From contig JAKSID010000003.1 in assembly GCA_024399035.1 (NCBI GenBank), positions 43,990 through 107,989 of the forward strand: DNA of 64,000 nt, given 5' to 3'. This DNA is from Fibrobacter sp. (GTDB lineage: Bacteria; Fibrobacterota; Fibrobacteria; Fibrobacterales; Fibrobacteraceae). The first letter of the stretch is position 1. Each line of letters begins with the position of its first letter. The notes beneath the pieces are model-generated. The model searched no databases. It saw only the letters and a program-made list of their open reading frames with translations, and was not told the DNA's origin. A program made the position numbers and the translations under genes. This document shows, in pieces, positions 16,584 to 25,209 of this stretch.

Positions 16584-16845
16584 GGAACGATTCCTTCCTA
16601 GATAATTTCTCGTAATGTAGTTTATTTCAACGAGTTAGATGTGTTAAAAAAGATTAATGGCGGTTATTATGGCCGTTTTTACGGCTAAACGCCTGTTGTT
16701 AATTTATATGTAATAGGGGCGGAGCCTGTATTTTGTTCTTCTGACACTAAAAAAGGGACTCAAAACGTGGCTTTTTTTTAGAAAAGAATGAATTTTTCTA
16801 CATTTTTCACGTAAAATTATGGCAAAACCCTAAAAGGTTAAAAAA
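16584..16845. promoter_or_regulatory. Divergent control region with a stem-loop
   Basis: 262 gene-free bases between the - strand ATPase gene and glnS. They hold a compact structure at 16659-16693: GGCG and CGCC arms enclose an inner GCCGT-TTTT-ACGGC hairpin. A TACATTTTT box near 16799 could be the promoter core for glnS, leaving a leader of roughly 40 bases that contains AAAAGG before the start codon. No known riboswitch is recognised. Confidence 0.35.
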
Positions 16846-18513
16846 ATGGATATTCCTGAATCTTCGAATTTTATTCAAGACATTATTGTCAATGATTTGC
16901 AGACCGGCAAGCGCAACAAGGTGCTGACCCGCTTTCCTCCTGAACCGAACGGTTACATCCACATCGGCCACGCTAAGTCCATCTGCCTGAACTTCGGTAC
17001 CGCCCAGAAGTTTGGCGGTTTCACCAACCTCCGTTTCGATGACACCAATCCTACCAAGGAAGACGTGGAATACGTGGATTCCATCCGCGAAGACGTGAAG
17101 TGGCTCGGTTTCCAGTGGAAGGAAGAATTCTTTGCTTCTGACTACTACGACCAGATTTACGCCTTTGCAGAAAAGATGATCGAAATGGGCAAGGCTTACG
17201 TTGAAGACCTGACCCGCGACGAAATGCAGGAATACCGTGGTAACGATGCTGGTAAGCCCTCCAAGCCTAGTCCCTACCGTGACCGTAGCGTCGAAGAAAA
17301 TATGAAGCTGTTCCGCGAAATGCGCGACGGCAAGTATGCTGATGGCGAAAAGTGCCTCCGCGCCAAGGTTGATTTGGCTAGCCCCAACATGAACATGCGC
17401 GATCCGGTAATCTACCGTACCAAGCACTGCACTCACCACCGTACTGGTGACAAGTGGTGCATCTATCCGATGTACGACTTTGCTCATCCTATTAGTGACT
17501 GGATCGAAGGCATTACCCACTCCATCTGTACCTTGGAATTTGAAGCCCATCGTCCGCTGTACGATTGGTTCCTCATTGAACTTGGCCTGGAGAACCGCCC
17601 CCAGCAGATTGAATTCTCTCGCTTGAACTTGACCTACACCATGATGAGTAAGCGTAAGCTCTTGGAACTGGTGGAAACCAAGGCTGTTCTTGGTTGGAAC
17701 GACCCCCGTATGCCCACGGTCTGTGGCTTCCGTCGTCGTGGTTTCACTCCCAGTTCCATCCGCGAATTCTGCAGCCGTATCGGTGTGTCCAAGGCTGAGT
17801 CCATGGTGGACGTGAACCTGCTTTACTTCTGCATCCGCGAAGAACTGAACCAGAGCGCCAAGCGTGCCATGGCAGTCATCGATCCGGTGAAGGTTGTCAT
17901 TGACAACTGGGAAGACGGCAAGGTGGAAATGGTTGAAGTTGAAAATAACCCCAACGACCCGAACGCCGGCACCCGTATGGTTCCGTTTGGCAAGGAACTT
18001 TACATCGAAGCTGAAGACTTCATGGAAGAACCTCCCAAGAAGTATTTCCGCTTGAAGCCGGAAGGCGAAGTTCGCTTGAAGGGCGCCTACTTCGTAACTT
18101 GCAAGAGCGTCGAAAAGGACGCAGACGGCAAGGTGACCGTCATTCACTGCGAATACGATCCTGCCTCCAAGGGTGGCGAATCTCCTGACGGTCGTAAGGT
18201 GAAGGGCACCATCCACTGGGTGAGCGCCGCTCATGCTGTAGATGCAGAAGTCCGTCTCATCGACAACCTGTTCACTCTTGAAGATCCGTCTGATGTTCCC
18301 GAAGGCGAAGATTGGCACAACTACCTGAATCCTGAATCCATGGTCATTAAGCAGGCTAAGCTGGAACCCAGCCTGGCCGACGCCAAGATGGAAGACCGCT
18401 TCCAGTTCCTGCGTCTCGGTTACTTCTGCTTGGATTCCGACGATTCCAAGCCGGGCAAGCTGGTGTTCAACCGCACCGTTGGTTTGAAGGACAGTTTCAA
18501 CCCTGCGAAGTAA
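16846..18513 (+). CDS. glnS: Glutaminyl-tRNA synthetase
   Basis: This class I synthetase charges tRNA-Gln with glutamine. The HIGH motif is at residues 39-42 within [17 protein letters not shown], and the KMSKS equivalent is MMSKRK near residue 266. The 555 residues match the usual GlnRS length, including the two anticodon-binding beta-barrels. The sequence is GlnRS rather than GluRS ([19 protein letters not shown] and the GWNDPRMPT segment). Its substrate tRNA-Gln(CTG) is encoded at 34109 in this window. A terminator hairpin follows at 18549. Confidence 0.97.
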   Translation: MDIPESSNFIQDIIVNDLQTGKRNKVLTRFPPEPNGYIHIGHAKSICLNFGTAQKFGGFTNLRFDDTNPTKEDVEYVDSIREDVKWLGFQWKEEFFASDYYDQIYAFAEKMIEMGKAYVEDLTRDEMQEYRGNDAGKPSKPSPYRDRSVEENMKLFREMRDGKYADGEKCLRAKVDLASPNMNMRDPVIYRTKHCTHHRTGDKWCIYPMYDFAHPISDWIEGITHSICTLEFEAHRPLYDWFLIELGLENRPQQIEFSRLNLTYTMMSKRKLLELVETKAVLGWNDPRMPTVCGFRRRGFTPSSIREFCSRIGVSKAESMVDVNLLYFCIREELNQSAKRAMAVIDPVKVVIDNWEDGKVEMVEVENNPNDPNAGTRMVPFGKELYIEAEDFMEEPPKKYFRLKPEGEVRLKGAYFVTCKSVEKDADGKVTVIHCEYDPASKGGESPDGRKVKGTIHWVSAAHAVDAEVRLIDNLFTLEDPSDVPEGEDWHNYLNPESMVIKQAKLEPSLADAKMEDRFQFLRLGYFCLDSDDSKPGKLVFNRTVGLKDSFNPAK

Positions 18514-18548
18514 TTTTTAATTCTCGTAGCAATTATTAAATCATAAAG

Positions 18549-18572
18549 TCCCCCGGCTTTCGCCGAGGGGCC
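18549..18572. terminator. Terminator-like hairpin after glnS
   Basis: CCCC-CGGC, loop TTTC, GCCG-a-GGGG: an eight-pair GC-rich stem with one bulge between the convergent glnS and CotH genes. The downstream T tract is weak (CCTTATGTTTT). Confidence 0.6.
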
Positions 18573-18602
18573 TTATGTTTTATGAGAGAATTATGAAATT
18601 GT

Positions 18603-20468
18603 TTAGTAGTTCGACTTGGAGAGCATCTTGCCGTTGAGGGTTACGATCCAATGCTTGTTCTGAGCCTTGGCCGGGACCTTCATGTTGGTCGTTCCAATCT
18701 TAACTCTGGTCTTGAACAAGGTCTTTCCCGTCAAGTCGATGATTGCGAAAGTTCCGCCGATGTCGGTTTGGATCAGCATATTGGAACCGTTCACAACAAA
18801 GTAGTTGGTGGGGGAAAGCATGGAGTAATCCAATCTCTGAATGATAGGCGGATTGACAATGGAATCGCCCTTCTGTTCGGTTGCAGGAACTGTATCCGTC
18901 TTCTCTTCGATGGTAGGAATATGGATAATCGGTTCCGTTACGATGGGGTTGGCGGGTTCCGTGAAACCAAGTTGTTGGTCCATCCAGGCCATACGCTCTT
19001 TCATCTTCTTGCGAAGATGTTCTACTTCGCCGTCCCAAGTTGTTGCGTTGTAACCGCCCATGGCCATACCCATGCCTCCGCCACCGGACTGATTACAATA
19101 TTTCATCGGTTGCGGGTCAGCTTCATTCTGGCCACTAGCCTTGCCCAGATTGGGCCAGCGTTTAAAGTTTCTATCGGCAGCGTTCTTCAAGTAAACCTTC
19201 ATGGAATCCAAGTATACGTCCAAGGTCTTTGTGTGCCATACGCCGCTGCGCAATTCTGCCCAACGTTTTTTTAGCTCGGATTGGTACTTTTGATCTTTCC
19301 ACATGCTGGTAAGCCAGCGGGGAGCCTTCAGGGAGCTTCCGCCGAAGCCAAATCCGCCCCAACCGCCGCCATTTCCGTCAGCAATCTGCTTGCTGCTGTT
19401 TTCAATTTGCCAGCCGGTGGTTCCAGAACTTCCGAAACCGCCGCCCATGCCGCCAAATCCGCCGCCCCAGCCGCCATTATTGTTGTTTTGTCCTTCGGGT
19501 TGGCTGCCGTTACTCATGGCGAGATTAAAGTCCCAGGGAGGACCTAAGGTTACCTTACCGCCCTTGCTATCCTTGGGCTTGTGCAAGAAGAAACTGCACC
19601 AGTAGGAATCTGCATTGTTGGTAACTTCCTGGTGAAGCACATAATCTACTGCGGAACCTACATCCACATAGTTTTCGTATCCGTTCCCGTTACCGCCGTT
19701 CTTGAACAATCCTTCAAGATCGTTCAAGTACTTCTTCAGGTATTCTTCCTGCTGGGGTTTGATATTTTCTTTTTTCGGGTAATGGAGAATGACGTTCAAG
19801 CCATCGGAGGTACCGAAGCCTTCAGCGTTGACGCTGCCGCTGCCAGCTCCACCTGTGTTTGTGCCGGTCTTGTCGAACGCCCAGATGTAGCCACCAGTTA
19901 CGTCATCGCCGCTAATGTCTTCGTCTTTTAACTTGGATACATCGACGCGGTATTTACCACGTTTGATTTTTTCGATAAGAACATAAACTCCACGGTATAC
20001 GCCATTGATATACAAATCAAAGTGCATGGTGCGGGGACTGTAGCGACCAGCCTGTCTAAAGAGCCAGTGGGCTAGGGAGTTACGCATCATGGACTTGTCC
20101 ACATAGGGACCATGGAAAACCCAGTCGTCTGCAGGAGGAAGCCCCAGCATGCTTACATCGATGCCTTCTCCGGCGGAGTCACGAACTTCCACGCTGTAGC
20201 CAGGCTTAGGGAACATGGCTGATGACTGTCCTCTCACCTTGATGCCGATGTCATAGAGCTTTCCCTTGGCACTATCTGCGATGGAATTTGTTTTCCCATC
20301 CAGGACTTTCATGGTTGCCGGGATTTTTTGTGAGACCTTATTGTCTAGGCATTTTTGCTTGGTGTCAACAAAAATAGCGGGAAGGTCGATGGTCTGTGCC
20401 GCTGCATTGCTTGTTAATGCGCCGGCAATTAATGCGACAGATGCGATGGCTTTATGATGAACTGCCAT
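18603..20468 (-). CDS. Secreted CotH-kinase-family protein
   Basis: About 621 residues from the ATG at 20468, chosen because GGAGG lies five bases upstream and a clean signal peptide follows (IASVALIAGALTSNAAAQ). The body matches the CotH family: KVRGQSSAMFPKPGYSVEV early, then YVLIEKIKRGKYRVDV, and a later LGPPWDFNLAMSN carrying the metal-binding Asp. CotH proteins are atypical secreted kinases. A Gly/Trp/Asn-rich insertion lies near residues 335-375. The last 70 or so residues, ending NGKMLSKSNY, look like a beta-rich C-terminal sorting domain of the type IX secretion kind, which is inference. Substrate unknown. Confidence 0.85.
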   Translation of the reverse strand: MAVHHKAIASVALIAGALTSNAAAQTIDLPAIFVDTKQKCLDNKVSQKIPATMKVLDGKTNSIADSAKGKLYDIGIKVRGQSSAMFPKPGYSVEVRDSAGEGIDVSMLGLPPADDWVFHGPYVDKSMMRNSLAHWLFRQAGRYSPRTMHFDLYINGVYRGVYVLIEKIKRGKYRVDVSKLKDEDISGDDVTGGYIWAFDKTGTNTGGAGSGSVNAEGFGTSDGLNVILHYPKKENIKPQQEEYLKKYLNDLEGLFKNGGNGNGYENYVDVGSAVDYVLHQEVTNNADSYWCSFFLHKPKDSKGGKVTLGPPWDFNLAMSNGSQPEGQNNNNGGWGGGFGGMGGGFGSSGTTGWQIENSSKQIADGNGGGWGGFGFGGSSLKAPRWLTSMWKDQKYQSELKKRWAELRSGVWHTKTLDVYLDSMKVYLKNAADRNFKRWPNLGKASGQNEADPQPMKYCNQSGGGGMGMAMGGYNATTWDGEVEHLRKKMKERMAWMDQQLGFTEPANPIVTEPIIHIPTIEEKTDTVPATEQKGDSIVNPPIIQRLDYSMLSPTNYFVVNGSNMLIQTDIGGTFAIIDLTGKTLFKTRVKIGTTNMKVPAKAQNKHWIVTLNGKMLSKSNY

Positions 20469-20658
20469 ATAATCCTCCAAAAACACGCCATTAATCTAAT
20501 TTGGAATATCGGTTTTTCCTAAAAATGTGATGGTCGTCGAATCAATAAATGTGTAAATTTGTGCAACGTAAACTTTTGTTATAAAAAATCGGACTGTTTG
20601 CAACCAAACCGCAACATTGGGCACCAAATTGTTGTATCTTGAATACCGGAGGTTGATT

Positions 20659-21867
20659 ATGGTTAACACAAAAACTTGCAAGATGGCCATGGCTAAGTGG
20701 CTTTGGATTGTTCTTGCCGCATTCCTTTGCCTTCCTGTAACTGCAAAAGCTGCAGAAGGCTTTACTAACAACGAATTGGACACCTTGGTTTCGACCATCG
20801 CCCTGTATCCGGATCCGCTCCTGGTTCATGTGCTGACTGCTGCAACCTATGGCGACCAAATTCCAGAAGCTAATGCTTGGGCACAGGCTCATAAGAACTT
20901 GAATGGAGAAGCTCTTGCCACTGCAATGGAAGATGCAAACCTCAAGTATGATCCTAGTGTTCAGGCTTTGATTCCGTTCCCCACCGTTCTTGCTACCATG
21001 GCTAAGTATCGTACTTGGTCTGATCAGCTGGGCGACGCAGTCTCCTTCCAGAAGGATCAGGTGTTGGATGCAATCCAGCGCATGCGTAGCGTTGCTTATA
21101 ACTATGGCCACCTGAAGTCCGATGACCAGGTTGTAGTGACCAAGACTGAAAAGATCATTATTGAACCGACTCGTACAGAATATGTCTATGTGCCGGTCTA
21201 TAATCCCCATGTAGTCTATTATGTATATGCTGACCGCTATCACCCCGCTGTAAGATACCACCATCATGCATGGCTCGGTACTTGGTATGGTGAATGGGGC
21301 TGGGGCACCTGCTGGTTCGATTGGAACTATCGTTACATCTACGTTCGCGATTACCGCTGGTACCCGCATCGTCCGATCCCGCACCATCCGCGTCGCTATG
21401 CCCCGCCTCCTCGCAAGGCTCCCCATTATCGCCCGGCTCCGGCTCCCAGCAAGCATCATGTTGCACCGCCGTCTCGCCGTGACGACTTGAAGGCCGGCTT
21501 GAAGGAACGCCGTAGAGATGATGTCCGCGTGCAGTCTAATGATCGCCGCCCGGCTCGTGATGAAAAATCTTTGCGTTCTCAGGCAGCTACTGTAAAGCAC
21601 GATGCTTCCTCCACGAGAAGAGAAAGCCACGCTCCTGCCCGCGTAGAAGCCAAGAAGGTCGAAAAGCATGCTCCGGCACGTGTCGAAGCTCGCCAGAATT
21701 CGTCTTCTCGCCAGGAAACCTCTAGCAGAAGATCTTCTAGCAATGATGATGATCGTCGCTACAATGACAACAGCAGCAGCCGTCGCTCCTCTGGCGCTCC
21801 TGCCCGCGTTGAACGCCGTAGCGATAGCCGTTCTGATGCAGGCGCTCCCTCCAGCAGAAGACGTTAA
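20659..21867 (+). CDS. Secreted DUF3300-family protein
   Basis: About 402 residues from the ATG at 20659, which has GGAGG six bases upstream. A signal peptide (WLWIVLAAFLCLPVTAKA) leads into the DUF3300 domain, recognisable by LDTLVSTIALYPDPLLVHVL, IQRMRSVAYNYGHLKS and the late EYVYVPVYNPHVVY. A Tyr/Trp/His-rich stretch follows (about 205-260). The last 140 residues are a low-complexity Arg/Ser tail with repeated APARVE units and likely disorder. DUF3300 proteins have no settled function but are exported. The gene is divergent from the CotH gene across 190 bases. Confidence 0.85.
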   Translation: MVNTKTCKMAMAKWLWIVLAAFLCLPVTAKAAEGFTNNELDTLVSTIALYPDPLLVHVLTAATYGDQIPEANAWAQAHKNLNGEALATAMEDANLKYDPSVQALIPFPTVLATMAKYRTWSDQLGDAVSFQKDQVLDAIQRMRSVAYNYGHLKSDDQVVVTKTEKIIIEPTRTEYVYVPVYNPHVVYYVYADRYHPAVRYHHHAWLGTWYGEWGWGTCWFDWNYRYIYVRDYRWYPHRPIPHHPRRYAPPPRKAPHYRPAPAPSKHHVAPPSRRDDLKAGLKERRRDDVRVQSNDRRPARDEKSLRSQAATVKHDASSTRRESHAPARVEAKKVEKHAPARVEARQNSSSRQETSSRRSSSNDDDRRYNDNSSSRRSSGAPARVERRSDSRSDAGAPSSRRR

Positions 21868-21893
21868 TTTAACAGAAGGTATAGATTAGTTAG

Positions 21894-22136
21894 ATGCTTT
21901 GTACTGAAGTTCTGGGCACGACCCACCACGGAACCTATAAGAAAGTCATTGATGTCTTGTTTGAAAACGCAGAGTTAGAAAATAAGACATTCATGAAAAT
22001 GGCCAGAGATGGCGTTGAACTTGACATCCGTGTGGACTGCGCTTTGTGCGACGGTGATATCATTGCTGAGAATGAATTCTATATCTATGCTGTAAAGGCT
22101 GTGGAGAAGATTCCCGAAAAGAAAAAATCTTTCTAG
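21894..22136 (+). CDS. Small protein resembling the UreE N-terminal domain
   Basis: An 80-residue protein. The pattern of a basic segment, then ARDGVELDIRVDCALCDGDIIAEN and a closing VKAVEKI strand resembles the peptide-binding N-terminal domain of the urease nickel chaperone UreE. The metal-binding C-terminal half and the His-rich tail are absent, and no urease genes are near. TAGATTAG lies four bases before the ATG, suggesting its own leaderless promoter, although AGAAGG also lies upstream. It is followed by a terminator. The family link is tentative. Confidence 0.55.
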   Translation: MLCTEVLGTTHHGTYKKVIDVLFENAELENKTFMKMARDGVELDIRVDCALCDGDIIAENEFYIYAVKAVEKIPEKKKSF

Positions 22137-22158
22137 ACCTTAAGGATAAATCAAAGAA

Positions 22159-22188
22159 GGACTCGCTAATTGGCGAGCCCTTTCTTTT
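22159..22188 (+). terminator. Intrinsic terminator
   Basis: GGaCTCGC, loop TAATTG, GCGAGcCC, then TTTCTTTT. It follows the small UreE-N-like gene. Confidence 0.8.
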
Positions 22189-22239
22189 ATGCATACAAAT
22201 GTTGCGAACTTGAACGATTGCCTTGTTCTAAGCTAGCAG

Positions 22240-22848
22240 TTACTTGGTGTCGAACTTGACCTGGGGAGCAGTACTTGCGCCAGCATCGGCAGAGAAAGGA
22301 ACCTTGGGGAAGGCGCCTGCGAAACTGGCGATAAGGTTGTTGGGGAACTGTCTGATGGTAGTGTTATATTCCTTGACCACTTCGTTGTATTTCATTCGTT
22401 CGACGGCGATGCGATTTTCGGAACCTTCCAATTCAATGCGAAGATCCTGGAATGCGGCATTGCTCTTGAGGTTGGGGTAGTTTTCAGTCACAACCATCAA
22501 ACGCTGGAGGGCGTTGCCTAAGGTTGCCTGGCTTTCCTGGAAACGCTTCATGGCCACTTCATCGCCAAGCATTTCGTTATCTACCTTGACCACGCCACCC
22601 ATGTGGCTGCGAGCGTCAACTACGGCGGTGAGGGTGCTCTTTTCGAAATCGGCTTCGCCCTGCACGGTGGCAACAATGTTGGGAATAAGGTCGAAACGGC
22701 GCTGGTAGGTGTTTTCTACCTGAGCCCACTGGGCCTTTACACCTTCGTCTAGGCTAATGATGGTGTTGTACACGCCAATGCTCTTGCTAATGATAATGAC
22801 GCCAAGCAGAATGATGGCTGCCAATGTTACGAGAATGACCTTTTTCAT
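22240..22848 (-). CDS. lemA: LemA family protein
   Basis: 202 residues with one N-terminal transmembrane helix (VTLAAIILLGVIII) and the LemA signature: SLDEGVKAQWAQVENTYQRR, LIPNIVATVQG and later FQDLRIELEGSENRIAVERMKYN. LemA proteins form helical coiled domains outside the cytoplasmic membrane, and their role is poorly defined. Its ATG overlaps the stop of the preceding gene (ATGA), and a TPM-domain gene is two genes upstream. LemA/TPM pairing is a common arrangement in bacteria, so the three genes are most likely one envelope-related operon. Confidence 0.92.
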   Translation of the reverse strand: MKKVILVTLAAIILLGVIIISKSIGVYNTIISLDEGVKAQWAQVENTYQRRFDLIPNIVATVQGEADFEKSTLTAVVDARSHMGGVVKVDNEMLGDEVAMKRFQESQATLGNALQRLMVVTENYPNLKSNAAFQDLRIELEGSENRIAVERMKYNEVVKEYNTTIRQFPNNLIASFAGAFPKVPFSADAGASTAPQVKFDTK

Positions 22849-23534
22849 TTTACCTCCATGGTATCCACAAGGTTAACAATTTCTGTGACAGTGCTAATGT
22901 AGTTATTTACGCATTCCAGGAACAGCTTTTCGTCACGGCTGCTGGCTGGCATTTGGAGCGCCGGAAAATCGTTGAAGATTTGCTGGTGGCATTCTGGGTA
23001 GATTCCGTGCTGCAGATAATATACACCGTACATAATCGGGAGCATGGTTTCGTTGGCACGGACAAAGAATCCAAGAGGATTTCTGTCTTCCTTAAGATAG
23101 ATGAATGCCTGGCGTAAGCGAATCAAAAAGCCTCGCAGTTCTCTTTCGCATTCCAGGCGAAGTTTTTCCATGCTGGGCTTGTAGCCGGGAAGTGGCTGCT
23201 GGCCTGCGATGATTTCGTTACGGCTTGCAATGTGCAAAAACTCCAGAGGGTACACGTCTTCGGATGTCTGGATTTCCTTTAAGGTGAAAAAGTAACGGAA
23301 TTCCAGGTTGTCCTTTTTTGCCTTGGGCAAAAGTTTGCGCAAAACCTCCAGACTCTGGTTGGAGTTGTCCCGAAGGATAAAGCTGACGGTCCAGGGCTTT
23401 TCCATGGCGTTGTAGCCTTCCATAAGGCAATCCCCATGGACGAAGGCCGAAATCATGTTTTTGCCAAGAGCTGTTTTTAATTGCTCGGGCCAGATTGAAT
23501 TCTGCAATTCCAGTATGCTTAAATTCTTTTTCAT
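22845..23534 (-). CDS. Unknown protein between TPM and LemA genes
   Basis: 229 residues, no signal peptide and no membrane segment. An early strand-turn-helix (MISAFVHGDCLMEGYNAMEKPWT) faintly recalls nucleotidyltransferase-fold proteins, but the catalytic GS and DxD motifs are missing. The second half is helical (KLRLECERELRGFLIRLRQAF). It starts nine bases after the TPM gene and its stop overlaps the lemA start, so the three genes are almost certainly co-transcribed. I do not recognise the family. Confidence 0.7.
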   Translation of the reverse strand: MKKNLSILELQNSIWPEQLKTALGKNMISAFVHGDCLMEGYNAMEKPWTVSFILRDNSNQSLEVLRKLLPKAKKDNLEFRYFFTLKEIQTSEDVYPLEFLHIASRNEIIAGQQPLPGYKPSMEKLRLECERELRGFLIRLRQAFIYLKEDRNPLGFFVRANETMLPIMYGVYYLQHGIYPECHQQIFNDFPALQMPASSRDEKLFLECVNNYISTVTEIVNLVDTMEVK

Positions 23535-23543
23535 AAATGCACC

Positions 23544-24443
23544 TTACCAGCTTCCGCCGGATCCTCCGCCACCGAAATGACCACCGCCAAAACCGCCTCC
23601 GAAGCCGCCTCGGCCTCCGCCGAATCCGCCTCCGAAACCACCGCGGGAGCCGTAGTTTCTGCGAGAGGAAGAACCGATAGCATTCCCCAGCAGGAACCAG
23701 AGACACCCATTACCTCTGCCGCCGCTAAACTTGGACATTAGCAGCAGGAAGAATATGAACATGATAAATAGAATCATGCTTGGGGGAGTCTTTTGTTCCT
23801 CTACAAATTGATCTTGTTTAAGGTCCAGCGTGACGCCTTTGGCTTTTGCAGTAGTCTGCGCCAGTTCCCATGCCAGGCTAATGATTCCTTCGCCATATTT
23901 TTGCTGGCGGAATGCGGGGACAAGAGTCTTCTGTTGGATGCGTTCCACAAGCGCGTCTGGCAGGTAGCCTTCGGCGCCGTAGCCTACTTCGACGCTTCGA
24001 CGGCGTTGCTTTAAACTGACGAATATCAGAACGCCTTCGTTACTCTTTCCGCCCACGCCCCAGTGTTCCGCAGTTTGCATTGCGTAGGTGCGGTAATCTG
24101 CGCTGCCGATGTCGTTCATCAATGCGCAAGCGATCGCAACGCCTGTCTTTCGGTAAAGTTCCTCGGACAGTGTGTTGAACAGACGCACCTCTTGGGTGGA
24201 CATCAAATGGACTTCGTCATAGACGTAACTGTTGGTAGGCCTAGGGGGCAAATTCTTTGCAGCAGCAAAAACGTTGGTCGCAAGAAACAGGCATGCGACC
24301 AGTAAAAAACTAATCAAGGACCAAGAAAATCGGACCTTTTGTTCTCCATGGATATTCCAATTTGGAACACGTTTTTTAAATGATGCGATTTGTATCACAA
24401 TTGCGAAATTTGATGAAAAAAACTTGGTAGAAACCACATACAT
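23544..24443 (-). CDS. TPM-domain (YgcG-type) membrane protein with Gly-rich tail
   Basis: A signal or anchor helix (WSLISFLLVACLFLATNVFA) is followed by the TPM phosphatase-like domain, recognisable by YVYDEVHLMSTQEVRLFNTL, then GKSNEGVLIFVSLKQRRRSVEVGYG and ALVERIQQKTLVPAFRQQ. A second transmembrane helix (MILFIMFIFFLLLMSKF) follows, and the protein ends in a Phe/Gly-rich tail with repeated GGGFGG units, a layout normal for YgcG-like proteins. The start is uncertain: the first 36 residues are atypical, and the real start may lie nearer the hydrophobic helix. It leads the operon with lemA. Confidence 0.85.
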   Translation of the reverse strand: MYVVSTKFFSSNFAIVIQIASFKKRVPNWNIHGEQKVRFSWSLISFLLVACLFLATNVFAAAKNLPPRPTNSYVYDEVHLMSTQEVRLFNTLSEELYRKTGVAIACALMNDIGSADYRTYAMQTAEHWGVGGKSNEGVLIFVSLKQRRRSVEVGYGAEGYLPDALVERIQQKTLVPAFRQQKYGEGIISLAWELAQTTAKAKGVTLDLKQDQFVEEQKTPPSMILFIMFIFFLLLMSKFSGGRGNGCLWFLLGNAIGSSSRRNYGSRGGFGGGFGGGRGGFGGGFGGGHFGGGGSGGSW

Positions 24444-24570
24444 AAAGTTATTTAATCATAGTGAAGTGGTCAAGCGTAAATGTTTTTTTTAGATGAAAAT
24501 GCATTTACCTTGAAAACGCAATATATTAAAACTATCGGGATTTTTATTGGTGTTTTGATAGAGGTTCATT

Positions 24571-25209
24571 ATGAGCGAAAAATGGTATTGGCTACCTGAT
24601 TGGGCTGCTGATCTAGGCATGTGGGAGGACGACTTAGTTGCTGTCGATTCTTCTGCTGACCATGTTTTTGTGCCCTATGAAAAAATGGCCGGATGTTTGG
24701 ATCATATTTATGATTTGTCTGGTATCAAGGAGGCCTCCACAGTTGTTGGCTGGGGGCTTGGCGCCTTGGCTTTGATGTGCAACGCTGCTGACCGCCCCAA
24801 GAACCAAAAGTGGATTCTCTTGTCTCCCTTTGCAGATTTTTGCTCGGAAGAAGGCAACTGGGATGAACAGAATCTTCAGTTTATGGCTCGTCGTACGTTG
24901 ACTACCGTTGAACCGTCTTTGAACGCGTTCATGGAACTGTACGAAAACGAATTTGGTGAATGGCAGGATGATTGGTTGAAAAATGCTGAAAAAATGAAAC
25001 CCCAGGCTCTTTGTGACGGGTTGAGCTATCTTGCGAAAAATAGGATCGAGCAATGCATCCCTGTTACCGGGGAAACCAAGGTTCTCTATGGTCGATTGGA
25101 TGAAGCCATTAAGCCTGAGATGACCTTGTCGTTGAAGCCTCTTTTACCTGGGGCTGAGTTCAAGGAAAGGCCAAAGGCCGGTCATTGGCCGCCTATGCTT
25201 TTGCTTTGA
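24571..25209 (+). CDS. Alpha/beta-hydrolase relative lacking the nucleophile
   Basis: 212 residues with the outline of a small BioH/BioG-like hydrolase: a nucleophile elbow at GWGLGALAL (60-68), a late acid in LYGRLDEAIKP and a final His in AGHWPPM. In active members the elbow reads GxSxG, but here Gly62 replaces the serine. A classical serine-esterase mechanism is therefore unlikely, unless it acts as a binding protein. GAGG precedes the ATG. Its 3' end overlaps the convergent lnt gene by 17 bases. Substrate unknown, and the biotin-pathway link is only a resemblance. Confidence 0.6.
   Translation: MSEKWYWLPDWAADLGMWEDDLVAVDSSADHVFVPYEKMAGCLDHIYDLSGIKEASTVVGWGLGALALMCNAADRPKNQKWILLSPFADFCSEEGNWDEQNLQFMARRTLTTVEPSLNAFMELYENEFGEWQDDWLKNAEKMKPQALCDGLSYLAKNRIEQCIPVTGETKVLYGRLDEAIKPEMTLSLKPLLPGAEFKERPKAGHWPPMLLL

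Noticed and set aside
16807..18318. Long open frame (503 codons) on the - strand
   Set aside because: Antisense to glnS, which has complete synthetase motifs.
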